Source: DATCZB01 sp035513215
Lineage (GTDB): Bacteria > Pseudomonadota > Gammaproteobacteria > Steroidobacterales > Rariloculaceae
Direction: 5' to 3'
DNA length: 61,511 nt
Assembly (NCBI GenBank): GCA_035513215.1
Contig: DATKCK010000007.1
Location: forward strand, 1 to 61,511
In this document: positions 1 to 9,339 of the stretch, one piece after another
How the letters are laid out: each line of letters opens with the position of its first letter
Position numbering within the stretch: the first letter of the stretch is position 1
Made by a program: the position numbers and the translations under genes
Notes under the pieces: generated by a model
What the model was told of the DNA's origin: nothing
Seen by the model: only the letters and a program-made list of their open reading frames with translations
Databases searched by the model: none

Positions 1-21
1 CGCGTCCGTATCCGGACCGAT

Positions 22-58
22 CGAGAAAATTGTAGCCGCGCCCCGGCCGGCCGGCTAC
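22..58 (-). terminator. Rho-independent terminator of the pilus operon
   Basis: On the minus strand the last codons of pilE run into an inverted repeat, GTAGCC (58-53) and GGCTAC (37-32), with a GC-rich loop. It is followed by AATTTTCTC at 30-22. A GC stem followed by a T-rich tract right at the end of the last gene fits an intrinsic terminator. The left half of the stem includes the pilE stop codon. The T tract is short, so efficiency is uncertain. Confidence 0.55.
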
Positions 59-492
59 CAGCACCGATCCGGCGCAGTGCCGGCGGCGGCACGCGCGCCC
101 GTGTGGGTCAGGCTCAGGGCTCCGCAGCGCGTGTCCGAGGCCTGCCCGTCCTGGGGCGTGGCCACGAGCGTGTACGTCGTCGCACCCGGATTGGCGTCGG
201 TAATCAGATACCATCCGTCGAGCGACGGCATGCCGCCGTCCGCGATGTCGGTCGCCACGCCGCATCCGCCGGCCGTATAGCTGTGAAACCGCGTGAAGCA
301 GCGCTCTAGCTGCTGTGCGGCTGTCAGCAGCATCGTCTTGCCGTCGGCGCGCCGTGACTGCTCCACCTGGCGCTGATAGCCCGGGTACGCGATCGCTACG
401 AGTATGCCGACGATAACGACAGTGACCATGAGCTCGATCAGAGTCATGCCCCGCGCGTGGCGACGCGATACCTCAGTGGAGAGTCGCTCCAT
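55..492 (-). CDS. pilE: Type IV pilin-like protein, PilE family minor pilin
   Basis: About 145 residues with a class III prepilin signal: a short basic leader ending in Gly, then MTLIELMV, with Glu at mature position 5 and a long hydrophobic N-terminal helix. PilD-type prepilin peptidase would cleave between Gly and Met and methylate the new N terminus. The C-terminal globular part has paired cysteines (ERCF near the middle and DRCW at the very end) that could close the usual pilin D-loop. I chose the ATG at 492 because GGAGG lies 8 bases upstream. An ATG at 507 overlaps the pilY1 stop and is the alternative. It is the last gene of the fimT-pilVWXY1E operon, which makes the priming minor-pilin complex of type IV pili. 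Confidence 0.9.
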   Translation of the reverse strand: MERLSTEVSRRHARGMTLIELMVTVVIVGILVAIAYPGYQRQVEQSRRADGKTMLLTAAQQLERCFTRFHSYTAGGCGVATDIADGGMPSLDGWYLITDANPGATTYTLVATPQDGQASDTRCGALSLTHTGARAAAGTAPDRCW

Positions 493-506
493 ATCGATTG
501 CCTCCA

Positions 507-3500
507 TTACCGCAATTGCCGCCACGAAGCCCGTGCGCGATCGAACAGGCCCTGCTCGCGCAGCACTTCGACGTTGCCGGACGTGCCGCTCGCGAGCTTA
601 AACTCGTCCTCGCCCGCCGAGATCACGGCCGGCGTGCGCACAATGCCCTCGCGCGAACGAACGCCGCTGACCGGGACGTTTACCGTCGTGCCGTCGGGGA
701 GATCGACGGTGACGAAATCGCCGGAATCGATTTCACCGTCCTCATTGATGTCGAGCGGCGAATCGATGAGCCGCGATCCGCTGACGGCATCGAGCTCCAT
801 GATCCAGCTCGAGCCGCCGAACTCGCAGGGATTCGGCGAGGGAATCAGCGTCGGGAAAATGATCCGTCCGCCGCGCAGAATCGGCGATGCAACGACCCGC
901 TCACCCTCGGGCCCGTTGTTCGGGCTTTCGAGATCCAGGTACCAGCCGCGCTTATTGACCCAGTCGACCGGGTCGTTCGTCGTGACTCTGACCTCGAAAC
1001 TACTGCCCGACGGCGTGCCTTCGAAGACGATCTCCTGCTCCTGGAGCACGGTATCGCGGCTCGCATAGGTGATCGGCTGCGCGACCCCGGTCTTTTCCCA
1101 GATGCCATAGAAGGTCTGGATTTGCGGACTGACACCGACGATGTTGTCGTTGGTCTCGAAATATTTGCCCGTACCGAAATAGAGCATGTAGCCCCCATTC
1201 GGGTGTCGTCCGATCTCGACCGGACTTGTGATCGGCTGCGGGTTTCCGGCTCCGTCCGTCGCGGTGAACAGCGGCTCCGGCGCGGAGCCCGCCTTGTACT
1301 CGGAATCCCAGGTCGAGACGTTGGTCGAGCTGACATCAAACTCCCAGAGGTTTCCGTGCAGGTCGCCAGCGAAGATCGTCCGGATCGTGCGCGTGCCGTC
1401 GGCGAGTAGTGACGGCGTCGCCAGCCCATTCGGCGTGCCGACCGAGCCGACACCGGTGTCGATCTTCTTCAAAAGCGTGCCGGTTTCGAGGTCGACGATG
1501 AACAGGACGGCGCGATGGTTGTCGCTGTTGTAGCCGTTGCCGAAGACCGCGACCCAGGTGCCGTCCGCCATACGCGCGACGATAGGCTGGCCGATCGTCG
1601 CGCCGAGATCGGGGTCCGTGAACTCCCACATGACGTCGGACGGGCCCGTGCTGTGCGGATCGGTCACGTCGAGCGCGTAGACTGTGCGTCCGCCCGCGCC
1701 CGTCGTGCCGACGAGCACGCTGGCCCACCGGTCGCCGCCGCGATCGATGTAGGCGTCCCCGACAAAAACGTGACCGTCCACATAGTACCGATGGACGTAA
1801 TTGTTCTGCATGAGCTCGTTGAGCTCGGGGATGAGCGTGCTCGGAACGTACGCGAATCGCTCGACGCCCGTCTCGGCGTCGAAACCGTGCAGCATGCCAT
1901 CATTGGCGCCGACATAGATCATCGGCTTCAGGGTCGATCCGTTGGTATCGAGTTTGCTCTGGAGATACGCCTGATAGGTCGCTTGCCCCGGAGTGCCTGA
2001 AGGCAGAGCCTCGTAGCCGAAATTCGGCGCGCCGACGAACTGCGGGTCGGAGTTGATAATGTCGCCGAGCGTCGAGCTGCGATTGCGGAAGGTGCCGCCC
2101 TGCGAGAGCTCGGTGCTCTGGTCCCCGCGCAGCCAGTCGAGCCGCTCGTCGCCGAGCGTGTCCGCGGTGCCGCTCGGCGTCTGGTTCAGCGCCGCCTGCT
2201 GCGTGGCGCTGAGATCGCCCCAGAGGAAATCGATACCGCCAGCCGCGCCCGGCACCGCGCCATCGCGGCTCAGGATGTTGCGGCTCGAGTGATTCGGCAC
2301 CAGATCCGCCGCATCCCACCGCACCGTCCCGAGCGAGCCGTCGAGCTCGAGCGCGTAGGCGATCAGTTGCCCGGTCCAGTCGTCACTGCGGAACCTCGCC
2401 TGATAGATCAGCGTCTCGGTATCGAGGCGCGTCGAGTTGGTCGCGACCGACGATGCGGACGACGTCGTCGACAGGATCTGATTGAAGGCGTTGCGTAGCT
2501 GGTCGTTGAGCGTCAGCGCGTTGGTCACGAGGAAGTAGTTGTCCGGCACGCCGTCCGCGTCCTCGTCCCACTCCTCGGTCAGGTCGGGCAGACCGTTGCC
2601 GTTGAGGTCCTCGAAGCCGCCCCACTTGGCCGCGTACCAGAGCGGGTCCTTGAGCAGCGTGGCCCCGGAGTTGCCGCTCGGCGTGAAGACCCGCGTCGCG
2701 GTGAGCGGCAGATCGACGGCGCAGGCCGCGGGCATCGGTGACGCCGCACAGGCGCCTGGCATGACGGTCGGAGGCGTATCCAGGAAGTAATCCGTGACCG
2801 ACGACGGATTGTTGCCGCTGCACGTGCCGACGCCGCTGCTGTTGGCCGTGTCACAGTCGCGAACTTCGAGATAGATCCCGTCTGCTGTCGTGCCCGAGAT
2901 CACGTATCCGAGGTGTTGCTCGATGCTGCCCGCGGCGTATTCGGAGTTCAGCGTGACCGAGATCGTGTTGTCGAGCAGGACGCGGAACTCGTAGCTCACG
3001 ATCGCGTCCATGTCGTGGTCGGCGCCCTGCTCCACGTCCTCGAAGTTGATCCGAAACTTCCCGTACGGCAGACCGTCGTTCACAAGCGGATCGGCATCGG
3101 CCGCGCTCGTGTTTGCGATCGTCTCTACGTAGAAGTCGACGATGGTGTTGGTCGGCTGGAAGTCGCCCTGCGCGCTGCTGATGCCGAAGTTGTTCACCGA
3201 CTTGCCGAAAGGCACGAGCGTCACGATCTGGCCGGCGACCGGGATCTCTATTCGCGGCAACGGCGAAGCAAGCGCGACGGCGTAGGTGCGCAGCATCTGG
3301 TCGCCGTCGGCGGGGGAGAGATCGTTGATGCGGCCGAAGTAGGCCGTGCTCGCGGCGTAATAGCCGCCCTGCTTCGTCGGCTCTTCCGGCGCGAGCCCGC
3401 GAATGTTGCCGAAGCTCGACACCGTTTTCGCCGTCGGCGCGCCGTCGTAGAGCGTGCCGACCTGGCCGATGAAATGGCTGCTCGAGCCGCCATACTCCTC

Positions 3501-4904
3501 GTTCCAGATAGTGTCGCCGAGCGACGAGGCATTGAGGCCGGTGACGTCGCCGCTGAAGCTCGAGAAGGCGCTGCCCGGCACGTATTCCGTATCGTAGGAC
3601 GGATAGATGCCGCTGATGACGGTTTGCACGGGCGCCGAGCACACCGGGTTCTCGTTGAACGGCTGCTCCCAGCTCGCGACCGAAAGCCCGAGGGCGGCAT
3701 CCACGGTGCCGCTAGAGGCGATCCCGAACTGGCTCGTCCCGACGCCCTTGTCGGCGAAGTAGCGCAGCGTCTCGTACATCATCTCGGCGATCGGGTTGCC
3801 CCAGTCCTTGATCTCGCCGTTGGTGATCGGGCGCGTCGCGATCCAGGCGCTACCGTCGTTGCCCGGCGCGTAGGAGTAGTTGCTGCCGGTGAACTCGGCG
3901 ATCCGGAAACGGTCGAGCGCGTCGATGATGCCTCCGGAAAGTATGGCGCCATAGGCCGGGTCGATCTCGTCGCTGATGGACCGGATGTTGCTCCGAAGTA
4001 CACCGCCACGCGTATTGCTCTGGTAGGAGCCGGACAGGAGACCGAAAAGCATCTCGTCCCCCTCGCCAAAGTCCTGGAGCAGGCCGATGGGCTTGTAATT
4101 GCCGTCCGGATACGGCTGGCAGTTGGTTTCGATCATCGACGAGTTGCAGACCTGCACGCGCACGCGAAAGTTGGTCGGCGAGACGCTCGAGGAAAGAATC
4201 GTGTTGTTGCCGGCCACGGGCCGCTCCTTGCTGACCCATTCCCAGATGCGCTCGGAACGATTCAGCAGCACGCGCAGCAAGGGCCGCGACGTGTCGCTGT
4301 TCAGGCTGACGTTCGCGAACAGATGCCGCGTGTTGGAGTTCGGAATGCTGTAGGGCGTGTAATCGCTGATGTCGTAGCCGTCGCGCGCGACACTCTGGTA
4401 CTCCTTGCCCCAGGAGTGTGCGTCCTGCGGAATGTACGATCGCTGGAGCACCGTCAGGCTGTCCGTATCGGTGCTGCGGCGCCCGCCATAGAGGACTTTG
4501 CGTAGCGCATCCATGCGCGACGTCGTCAGGTAGTTCAAAAAGTCGCCGCTCCAGTTTCCGCTACAGGTCTTATCGGCGGTCGTCGAAGACGGGTTGAAGC
4601 GATTCTGACTCGAGTCGTAGGTGTAGCACTTGTACGAATCAAAGTAGCCGTAGTAGTCGATCTGGCCCGGCTTGTAGCCGACGTCGGGCGTCCCGTCACC
4701 ATCGAGATCCGAGGCATCGTTGTAGGCCTCGTAGTACAGCGTGTGGTCGCGCCCCATGACGAGCATGTTCAGCGGCGGCACAGCTCCCGGGAGGAACAGC
4801 GGCGTGTCGGAGATGTCGAGGTCGGCCCATGCCGAGCTTACGCACAGGATCCAGCCGATAGTCATACCGGCAAGCACAGTGGTAATTCTTCGCTTTGGTC
4901 TCAT
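507..4904 (-). CDS. pilY1: PilY1, type IV pilus tip adhesin/assembly protein
   Basis: This 1465-residue protein has an N-terminal Sec signal (MRPKRRITTVLAG to SSAWA) and then the region typical of PilY1/PilC starts, with LFLPGAVPPLNMLVMGRDH. The C-terminal third is the PilC/PilY1 beta-propeller: GDIINSDPQFVG near residue 948 and a YVGANDGMLHGFD blade near residue 998. An acidic loop, DINEDGEIDSGD, near residue 1385 resembles a calcium-binding EF-hand-like loop; a second, DEDADGVPD, lies nearer the middle. PilY1 is exported and sits at the pilus tip, where with the minor pilins it primes pilus assembly and can act in adhesion. The gene starts 28 bases after pilX. Length is in the usual range (about 1100-1500). 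I did not find an obvious intact MIDAS motif in the N-terminal part, so a VWA fold is not claimed. Confidence 0.93.
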   Translation of the reverse strand: MRPKRRITTVLAGMTIGWILCVSSAWADLDISDTPLFLPGAVPPLNMLVMGRDHTLYYEAYNDASDLDGDGTPDVGYKPGQIDYYGYFDSYKCYTYDSSQNRFNPSSTTADKTCSGNWSGDFLNYLTTSRMDALRKVLYGGRRSTDTDSLTVLQRSYIPQDAHSWGKEYQSVARDGYDISDYTPYSIPNSNTRHLFANVSLNSDTSRPLLRVLLNRSERIWEWVSKERPVAGNNTILSSSVSPTNFRVRVQVCNSSMIETNCQPYPDGNYKPIGLLQDFGEGDEMLFGLLSGSYQSNTRGGVLRSNIRSISDEIDPAYGAILSGGIIDALDRFRIAEFTGSNYSYAPGNDGSAWIATRPITNGEIKDWGNPIAEMMYETLRYFADKGVGTSQFGIASSGTVDAALGLSVASWEQPFNENPVCSAPVQTVISGIYPSYDTEYVPGSAFSSFSGDVTGLNASSLGDTIWNEEYGGSSSHFIGQVGTLYDGAPTAKTVSSFGNIRGLAPEEPTKQGGYYAASTAYFGRINDLSPADGDQMLRTYAVALASPLPRIEIPVAGQIVTLVPFGKSVNNFGISSAQGDFQPTNTIVDFYVETIANTSAADADPLVNDGLPYGKFRINFEDVEQGADHDMDAIVSYEFRVLLDNTISVTLNSEYAAGSIEQHLGYVISGTTADGIYLEVRDCDTANSSGVGTCSGNNPSSVTDYFLDTPPTVMPGACAASPMPAACAVDLPLTATRVFTPSGNSGATLLKDPLWYAAKWGGFEDLNGNGLPDLTEEWDEDADGVPDNYFLVTNALTLNDQLRNAFNQILSTTSSASSVATNSTRLDTETLIYQARFRSDDWTGQLIAYALELDGSLGTVRWDAADLVPNHSSRNILSRDGAVPGAAGGIDFLWGDLSATQQAALNQTPSGTADTLGDERLDWLRGDQSTELSQGGTFRNRSSTLGDIINSDPQFVGAPNFGYEALPSGTPGQATYQAYLQSKLDTNGSTLKPMIYVGANDGMLHGFDAETGVERFAYVPSTLIPELNELMQNNYVHRYYVDGHVFVGDAYIDRGGDRWASVLVGTTGAGGRTVYALDVTDPHSTGPSDVMWEFTDPDLGATIGQPIVARMADGTWVAVFGNGYNSDNHRAVLFIVDLETGTLLKKIDTGVGSVGTPNGLATPSLLADGTRTIRTIFAGDLHGNLWEFDVSSTNVSTWDSEYKAGSAPEPLFTATDGAGNPQPITSPVEIGRHPNGGYMLYFGTGKYFETNDNIVGVSPQIQTFYGIWEKTGVAQPITYASRDTVLQEQEIVFEGTPSGSSFEVRVTTNDPVDWVNKRGWYLDLESPNNGPEGERVVASPILRGGRIIFPTLIPSPNPCEFGGSSWIMELDAVSGSRLIDSPLDINEDGEIDSGDFVTVDLPDGTTVNVPVSGVRSREGIVRTPAVISAGEDEFKLASGTSGNVEVLREQGLFDRARASWRQLR

Positions 4905-4932
4905 TCTCGTTCCCTCGAGCGATTCCCTTCGC

Positions 4933-5424
4933 TCAGCGGCGATAGGTGATTTGGAGCACGCTCACGGCATCCGTCGTGCCACCCACGGCGCGTGCCGTTA
5001 CGCGATAGAAGCCGACCTCCGGCAGGGCGCCGAAGCGCAGGCTGCCGCCTGCCACAGGCACCGGGGGCAACTCCTCGATGACGTACTGCGGATCGGCCGC
5101 GACGCCGACAATAGTCGCGGCTGTGGCACTGTTGCCGGCCCAGTCGTAGGTCTTCCAGAATGACGGTTGACCGGCATCAGCCTGCATCTGAAGTAGCCCG
5201 CCCGTGCCGCCGAAAACCGGGAGCGCCGCCTGTTGCAGCACCTGCTCGCCTTCGCGCAGCGCCGACTCCGCGGCCTGGAACGCGAGGTTGCTGTCCCGCA
5301 GACTGCCGGCCATGCGCTCCTGAAGATTCGTCGTGCGCATCGCGCCGACGCCGAGCAGTGTCAGCACGACGAGGAAAATCAGCGCTACGATCAGCGCGGC
5401 ACCACGCTCGTTTCTGGGGCTCAT
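4933..5424 (-). CDS. pilX: PilX minor pilin-like assembly protein
   Basis: This 163-residue protein opens with a short basic leader, then GAALIVALIFLVVLTLLGVGAMR, the PilX N-terminal transmembrane helix. It is followed by TTNLQERMAGSLRDSNLAFQAAESALREGE, the conserved PilX segment in which an ERMAG-like motif and the AAE signature are typical. The C terminus VLQITYRR also matches PilX proteins, which end in a beta strand with basic residues. The ATG overlaps the pilW stop by ATGA, so translation is probably coupled. PilX joins PilV, PilW, FimT and PilE in the tip-priming complex under PilY1. Confidence 0.9.
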   Translation of the reverse strand: MSPRNERGAALIVALIFLVVLTLLGVGAMRTTNLQERMAGSLRDSNLAFQAAESALREGEQVLQQAALPVFGGTGGLLQMQADAGQPSFWKTYDWAGNSATAATIVGVAADPQYVIEELPPVPVAGGSLRFGALPEVGFYRVTARAVGGTTDAVSVLQITYRR

Positions 5425-6551
5425 GGCAGTCGATTCCTCACAGCAACCGTCGTCGTGAACACATGGCGTTCACGGCGATCGTCGAATGGATCGAATATCG
5501 TCCCGTTGACGTCGTAGGTCCGGTCATCGGTCTCGGTCCCGTACTCCTCCGGCGAGCGCATGACGAGTGATATCCGCACCGTGACGACCTGGTTCCAGTC
5601 GGCGACGGCGTCGGCCGTGACGTACTGATCGACGGCACCGTCGAGCGCCGCATCGATGCCATAGAGCACCTGCATCGTCTCGACGGAGGAGACGAGCTCC
5701 TCGGCCACGAGCGCAACGACCGATGCAGAGGTTCGCTGCAGGCGCTGCTGCATGAGCGCGGGCGGCCCGCCGCCCGGCGGCGACCCGACGTAATAGATCC
5801 AGGTCTCCCCGCGCATCAGCTCGGCGCCGGGGCCGTACTGCTGGTCCGAGCCCCACGGCGTCGGCGACTGGTTTCCCGGCGTCATGCTGGCCGCATGGGC
5901 GATATTGATTCGGCCCGCGGCTACGCCCTCGTCGATGTTGGTCATCTGGAACACGGACGCCTTCTGACAGTCGGACACGATGCCGATCTCGCCTTCGAAG
6001 TAATCGTCAGACGTCGCATCGACAAAGATCTGTGCCGAGTCGTTGTAGGGGCTCACGAGTGCGTGGGTCGCGGCGCTCACGTTGCGTATCACGAGCACGT
6101 CGCTGGTCGGAAGAACGCTACCGATGAGATTGGCGGCCAGATTCGGCGACCAGTCCGTGCCCGCCGTCGAATTCGCGGGATCGCTCGTCGTCGGGGCAAT
6201 CGTCTGGCCCGGCCCCGTGCCCGACGCTTCGAAACCGCGCATCCCCTCACTGAAGTCGAACGCCAGCGATCCGACGCCACCGTTGAGGTTATTGGACATA
6301 GGGATGTCGGACACGCAGCCGAGATAGCCGGCCATCCGCGTCCGGAAGTTCAATGTGTCGAGCGCGAAGCGGCCATTCTCCTGAAGGCGCGACAAACCGT
6401 CGTTGAACTCGTATGAAGCACGATTGGCCGCGAACACCTGGAGCACGCCGCCCGTGATCAGAAGCCCGAGCACGAGCGCGACCATGAGCTCGACTAACGT
6501 GACGCCGCGCTGCCGACGGATCGATCTGGTCGTAAGCAATGACATATTCAT
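5421..6551 (-). CDS. pilW: PilW minor pilin-like assembly protein
   Basis: This 376-residue protein has a class III prepilin signal: MNMSLLTTRSIRRQRG then VTLVELMVALVLGLLITGGVLQ, with Glu at mature position 5. The segment that follows, ANRASYEFNDGLSRLQENGRFAL, is characteristic of PilW. The large C-terminal domain is beta-rich and includes LVAEELVSSVETMQVLYGID, a region well conserved in PilW. The start overlaps the pilV stop by ATGA, and its stop overlaps pilX the same way. A second in-frame ATG two codons downstream cannot be excluded as the start. Function: minor pilin placed at the inner-membrane base of the growing pilus tip. Confidence 0.92.
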   Translation of the reverse strand: MNMSLLTTRSIRRQRGVTLVELMVALVLGLLITGGVLQVFAANRASYEFNDGLSRLQENGRFALDTLNFRTRMAGYLGCVSDIPMSNNLNGGVGSLAFDFSEGMRGFEASGTGPGQTIAPTTSDPANSTAGTDWSPNLAANLIGSVLPTSDVLVIRNVSAATHALVSPYNDSAQIFVDATSDDYFEGEIGIVSDCQKASVFQMTNIDEGVAAGRINIAHAASMTPGNQSPTPWGSDQQYGPGAELMRGETWIYYVGSPPGGGPPALMQQRLQRTSASVVALVAEELVSSVETMQVLYGIDAALDGAVDQYVTADAVADWNQVVTVRISLVMRSPEEYGTETDDRTYDVNGTIFDPFDDRRERHVFTTTVAVRNRLP

Positions 6552-7009
6552 AGGCTCGTCGTCATCTCGAAGATTTCCGCTGCCGCCTCACCGCGGCTGT
6601 CGTCCCAGCTGACGCCGATCGTCACGGTGTTGCCGTTGCGCACGATTCGACCGATGCCCGCGGGCAGCGAGCAAGCGAGCCCGCTTTGCCAGCCGGACAG
6701 GTCGCGCGCGGCCACGGTCGCGCCGGCGACGGCACCGCAGACGGGCGCAGGGCTCGGGAACGTGGCAACGTCATAGGAGCCGTCGAGCGCCTCGTCGCGA
6801 TTGGCTCGCATGCGGTCCGCCATGTCGTAGGCCAGCGTCGTCGCCTGCGAACGAAGGTAGGCGCCGTAGTTGAAGCGCGATGTCGTCGCCTGTAGCGACG
6901 CTAGGCCGAGCAAACCGATCGACAGCACGAGCAGCGCGACCAGCACCTCGAGCAGCGAGAAGCCGCGCGCTTTCGATCGCGTCTGCGCAAGACGGCTGGC
7001 CGGGCTCAT
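6548..7009 (-). CDS. pilV: PilV minor pilin-like assembly protein
   Basis: This 153-residue minor pilin starts MSPASRLAQTRSKARG followed by FSLLEVLVALLVLSIGLLGLASLQ, a class III signal with Glu at mature position 5. The conserved PilV block AYLRSQATTLAYDMADRMRANRDEA follows. The ATG (7009) overlaps the fimT stop by ATGA; a longer open frame upstream lies inside fimT and is not real. The C-terminal half carries cysteine pairs. It belongs to the same tip complex as PilW and PilX. Confidence 0.9.
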   Translation of the reverse strand: MSPASRLAQTRSKARGFSLLEVLVALLVLSIGLLGLASLQATTSRFNYGAYLRSQATTLAYDMADRMRANRDEALDGSYDVATFPSPAPVCGAVAGATVAARDLSGWQSGLACSLPAGIGRIVRNGNTVTIGVSWDDSRGEAAAEIFEMTTSL

Positions 7010-7572
7010 GAGCACGCCACCCTGGCGACGGAAGCACGGCCGACAGCGTTGATCTCGACGTCGCGGGCGACATCGCCCGTGCAGTCTTCGATCTGCATGT
7101 AGAAGGTGATCGGGAACGCCTGCGTCGTTCGCGAGTCGCCTCGCGGCAGGAAGCGAACCCAGGCGAGGTTGACGTCTGCACCGCCGGACCGGGTCACGAC
7201 CGATGCCTCGCCAACCGGAGCGGGCCACACGCCGAGCACCTCCGACACGACGGGCGTGGCCGTATCGGTGGCCGCGTCGTCGACGAAGACGATCCAGCCG
7301 TCCTCCCAGGTGCCGCCGCAACTCGTGCCGTTGCTGCTGCGGCAGATGCTGACGCGGTCGCTGCGGCGAACGGCTTCGCTGCGCGCAATGGTCAGCGCCG
7401 AGACGAGCTCGTTGGCGTTCGTCGCCGCGCGATTGTTACGCACGATACTCAGGTAACTCGGCACGCCGGCGGAAAGAACGATCGAGACGACGAGCAGTGT
7501 CGTCATCAGCTCGAGCAGGGTGAAGCCTGCCGCGCGTCGGCACCGTCGTGTGTCACTCGTCCTTCTGGTCAT
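7006..7572 (-). CDS. fimT: FimT/GspH-type pseudopilin
   Basis: This 188-residue protein has a class III leader, MTRRTSDTRRCRRAAG, and FTLLELMTTLLVVSIVLSAGVPSYL. It then has the GspH/FimT signature NELVSALTIARSEAVRRSDRVSICRSSNG. In other gammaproteobacteria FimT is the first gene of the minor pilin operon, and it has been linked to DNA binding and uptake by type IV pili. It is the first gene of this minus-strand operon, so the promoter should lie in 7573-7743, shared with the divergent hydrolase gene. I did not find a convincing sigma-70 or sigma-54 promoter there. Confidence 0.9.
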   Translation of the reverse strand: MTRRTSDTRRCRRAAGFTLLELMTTLLVVSIVLSAGVPSYLSIVRNNRAATNANELVSALTIARSEAVRRSDRVSICRSSNGTSCGGTWEDGWIVFVDDAATDTATPVVSEVLGVWPAPVGEASVVTRSGGADVNLAWVRFLPRGDSRTTQAFPITFYMQIEDCTGDVARDVEINAVGRASVARVACS

Positions 7573-7743
7573 AGCATGCCCGCAACTCTTGAAACGCCGG
7601 GCGATACTAGGAGTCGACGGAATGCCGTGTCGGGACGCGGTTCACACACGGGCTGTCGGCGGGCCCGGTTTCCGATGAGCGGCGGAGCAGACCGGACGGG
7701 CGGCGTTTCTGCTGCCCGCAGCGCCGTGTGGTAGCCTTCTGCA

Positions 7744-9318
7744 ATGGATCGGACAGCGTCGGGATGCATTATGTCCGGGCTTTCCCGCGGCTTCGTTGCG
7801 GGCGTGGCCGGCACGGCGCTGACGCTCGCTTCCGTCTCGCCGCGCGCAGCCGTGCTCGAGCCGATCGAGATCGGGCTCACGAGCGGCGGCGCCGTCATCG
7901 GCGCATCGAGGGTCGAGGCCGGCAGCAGCCGGGCGCCGACCGTCGTTCTGGTCGGCGGCCTTGGCGGTGACGGCGCATCGGCGCGCGCGCTGCGCGAAGC
8001 GGCCGAGGCGTATGCCGCCTTGGCCGACGCCGAGCGCCCGTTCGCGCTCGTTGCAATTCCGGTTGCGAATCCCGAGCGGCAGGCGCTCGTCTTTCCGCCG
8101 GTCGGCCCTGCCTACAGGGAGAACGCCGAAGCGCACGCACTCTGGCGTTGGCTCAGCCTCGCCGCGCCCGATCTCGTGCTCATTGCCGGAGACGATGACG
8201 CGGGCCTCGTGAACGCGCTTTCGACGTCCGACGTCGCGGGCGTCGCGCCGATACCGGCGCGCCGTGTCGAAACCGGCGGGCCGCTGCTCGACGCCATTCC
8301 GTCGGATATCGGTGCCTCGCCGGCCAGGCTCGAGATCGAGGCTCGCCGCGGGCGCACGCCGCGCGAGCTCGCGGAGCAACTCGCGCCGATCTACGGCCAG
8401 GGTTTCGACCCTCCGATCTACATCGACGGCATGGCGCTGATCGCTCACCTGATGCTCGGGAACGCCGATCACGTCGAGCGGCTCGCCGAGCCTTACGTCG
8501 ACGGCACGCGCGACAGCCTCGGCGGACGTTTCGGCGTCTCCTCGCTCGTGCTGGCCGGGCACCTCGTCTTTGCCGAGCTCGCCACGCGGACCGGCGATCC
8601 GCGCTATCTCGAGCGCGCCCGCGCCGCCGCCGACCTCGCGTTCACCGACGAAGGTGAAATGCTCGAAGCGATGCCGGGTCACGGCGAGATGAGCGACGCG
8701 ATCTTCATGGGTGCGAGCATCCTCGCCTACGTCGGCGAGCTCACGGGCGAGCGCCGCTATTTCGACATGGCGGCCCGCCAGATCGATTTCATGAACGCGC
8801 TCGTCAAGCGCGACGACGGGCTCTACCGCCATTCGCCGCTGACCGACGCCGCCTGGAGTCGCGGCAACGGTTTCGCGGCCATCGGGTACACGCTGACGCT
8901 GAGCAAGCTGCCGGCGGACCATCCGGCAAGGGAGCGGTTGCTCGGCGAGTATCGCGAGCTCATGAGAACGCTGGCCGGCTGGCAGAACGAAGACGGCACG
9001 TGGCGTCAGGTCATCGATCATCCCGGGGCTTATCACGAGACCTCGTCGACGGCGATCATCGGCTTCTCGATGCAGCGCGGCCTCGATCGCGGCTGGCTCG
9101 CGCCCGCGGAATTCGGCGATACCGTCGAGCGGGCCTGGCAAGGACTCCTGGCGCGAACCGACGGCGACGGCGGCTTCATCGACGTCAGCGAATCGACGAA
9201 CAAACAGCCTTCGCTCGAGGATTATCTGATGCGCGAAGCGCTCGCGGGACGCGATCCGCGAACCGGCAGCTTCGTGCTATTGTTCGCCGCCGAGCGTGGC
9301 GCCGCGGACTTTGACTGA
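7744..9318 (+). CDS. Secreted GH88/GH105-like hydrolase with an N-terminal peptidase-M14-like region
   Basis: This 524-residue protein has a signal peptide (about residues 10-36, ending SPRAA). Residues about 200-515 look like the six-hairpin glycoside hydrolases of families 88/105: YIDGMALIAHLM, MSDAIFMGASILAYVGELTG, DGLYRHSP, AAWSRGNGFAAIG and YHETSSTAIIGF. The W-x-R-G-N-G-F block is a hallmark of unsaturated rhamnogalacturonyl/glucuronyl hydrolases. Residues about 60-200 (VVLVGGLGGDGAS, VAIPVANPE, ENAEAHALWRWL) resemble the core of zinc carboxypeptidase-like (M14) proteins, but the usual HGdE zinc motif reads GGDG, so metal catalysis is unlikely. It probably acts on unsaturated uronyl sugars in the periplasm. 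It is 21 bases upstream of an SMP-30-like gene and probably cotranscribed. The ATG at 7744 or the one at 7771 could be the start. Confidence 0.72.
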   Translation: MDRTASGCIMSGLSRGFVAGVAGTALTLASVSPRAAVLEPIEIGLTSGGAVIGASRVEAGSSRAPTVVLVGGLGGDGASARALREAAEAYAALADAERPFALVAIPVANPERQALVFPPVGPAYRENAEAHALWRWLSLAAPDLVLIAGDDDAGLVNALSTSDVAGVAPIPARRVETGGPLLDAIPSDIGASPARLEIEARRGRTPRELAEQLAPIYGQGFDPPIYIDGMALIAHLMLGNADHVERLAEPYVDGTRDSLGGRFGVSSLVLAGHLVFAELATRTGDPRYLERARAAADLAFTDEGEMLEAMPGHGEMSDAIFMGASILAYVGELTGERRYFDMAARQIDFMNALVKRDDGLYRHSPLTDAAWSRGNGFAAIGYTLTLSKLPADHPARERLLGEYRELMRTLAGWQNEDGTWRQVIDHPGAYHETSSTAIIGFSMQRGLDRGWLAPAEFGDTVERAWQGLLARTDGDGGFIDVSESTNKQPSLEDYLMREALAGRDPRTGSFVLLFAAERGAADFD

Positions 9319-9339
9319 ACTAACGACGGTATAGACAAC

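Noticed and set aside
2913..4505. 530-codon open frame opposite pilY1
   Set aside because: Same GC-driven shadow; pilY1 on the other strand has clear family motifs.
7642..9141. 499-codon open frame opposite the GH88/105-like gene
   Set aside because: No start context or domains, while the plus-strand gene has a signal peptide and hydrolase motifs.
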